The translations under genes and the position numbers were made by a program. Shown here piece after piece: positions 4,934-5,023 of a stretch of DNA of 5,023 bases. The stretch lies in contig JAUXGM010000151.1 of the NCBI GenBank assembly GCA_030622125.1, positions 1 to 5,023 on the forward strand, given 5' to 3'. This DNA is from a bacterium. GTDB lineage: Bacteria; AUK180. The notes beneath the pieces are model-generated. The model ran no database searches and had not been told where the DNA came from. It saw only the letters and a program-made list of their open reading frames with translations. Position 1 is the first letter of the stretch, and every line of letters begins with the position of its first letter.

Positions 4934-5023
4934 TCTATTTCCTTTGTTTATACTGTTTTCGGGTAGTTTATCGTTATCTAAGGAAGAGTCCGGGACACAC
5001 CTCAACAAAAAAAATCAGTTTGA
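4934..5023. repeat. Dispersed repeat, copy C (second tandem unit, running off the window)
   Basis: Bases 4951-5006 match copy A (221-276) at about 50 of 56 positions in the same orientation. The hairpin half begins with GGGACA (4992-4997) and ACCTCAA (4999-5005), followed by an A-rich loop ending AATCAG as in copy A. TTGA (5020-5023) already pairs with TCAA (5002-5005). The rest of the right arm, expected to be GGT followed by TGTCCC, is outside the window. Confidence 0.75.

Larger units (their letters stand above)
4657..5023. other. Upstream region of the cluster: promoters, hairpin and tandem repeats
   Basis: This 367-bp stretch holds no convincing coding region on either strand. Next to the first gene lie a sigma-54-like element (4679-4695) and a TATAAT box (4696-4701). 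Further out are an AT-rich stretch (about 4702-4770), a decayed repeat fragment with a perfect hairpin (4777-4825), a microrepeat TTTGAATC x2 (about 4849-4864), and two tandem copies of the dispersed repeat (4863-5023). The gene to the right is outside the window. Confidence 0.75.

Noticed and set aside
221-5023. Repeats A-D as a CRISPR array
   Set aside because: Only two units are tandem (71-bp period), similarity runs across the whole unit with no variable spacers of constant length, and no cas genes are present.

Overview
The window comes from an AT-rich bacterial genome (roughly 30% G+C by eye). The cell envelope is probably Gram-negative, judging from the exported small proteins and the NtrB/NtrC-type signalling. 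Intergenic DNA is full of short GGGAC...GTCCC hairpins and AGTCAAA microrepeats. That style suggests an FCB-like lineage such as Cloacimonadota, but this is a weak inference and nothing here fixes the taxon.

Layout. The left edge (2-58, + strand) is the last 18 codons of a CheY-like receiver domain. It converges on a minus-strand cluster that fills most of the window. The gap between them (59-367) holds a 7-bp tandem repeat, several hairpins including a probable terminator for the left gene, and one copy (A) of a dispersed repeat. Reading leftwards in transcription order, the cluster has five parts: a 124-aa small exported or membrane protein with a YfiM/DUF2279-like pattern (4282-4656); a 113-aa divergent paralogue (3944-4285) joined by a 4-bp overlap; a possible 56-aa hydrophobic small protein (3772-3942); a hybrid PAS-PAS histidine kinase with a C-terminal receiver (1695-3779); and an NtrC-type sigma-54 response regulator (368-1705) that overlaps the kinase gene by 11 bp. 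The right flank (4657-5023) has candidate promoters, a perfect 10-bp-stem hairpin and two tandem copies (B and C, 71-bp period) of the same repeat found at the left end, in the same orientation, plus a decayed fragment (D).

How it may work. The kinase senses an unknown signal through two PAS domains, autophosphorylates at His340 and passes phosphate to its own receiver and/or to Asp53 of the regulator. The regulator should then activate sigma-54 promoters. A sigma-54-like -24/-12 element (4679-4695) sits just before the first small-protein gene, so the cluster may be autoregulated and the small membrane proteins may be the output or an accessory sensor of this system. A good sigma-70-like promoter inside the 3772-3942 region could give the kinase and regulator a separate basal supply. 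The individual domains are familiar. The less ordinary parts are the diverged tandem small-protein pair, the unannotated small ORF wedged exactly between it and the kinase, and the direct repeats flanking the module.
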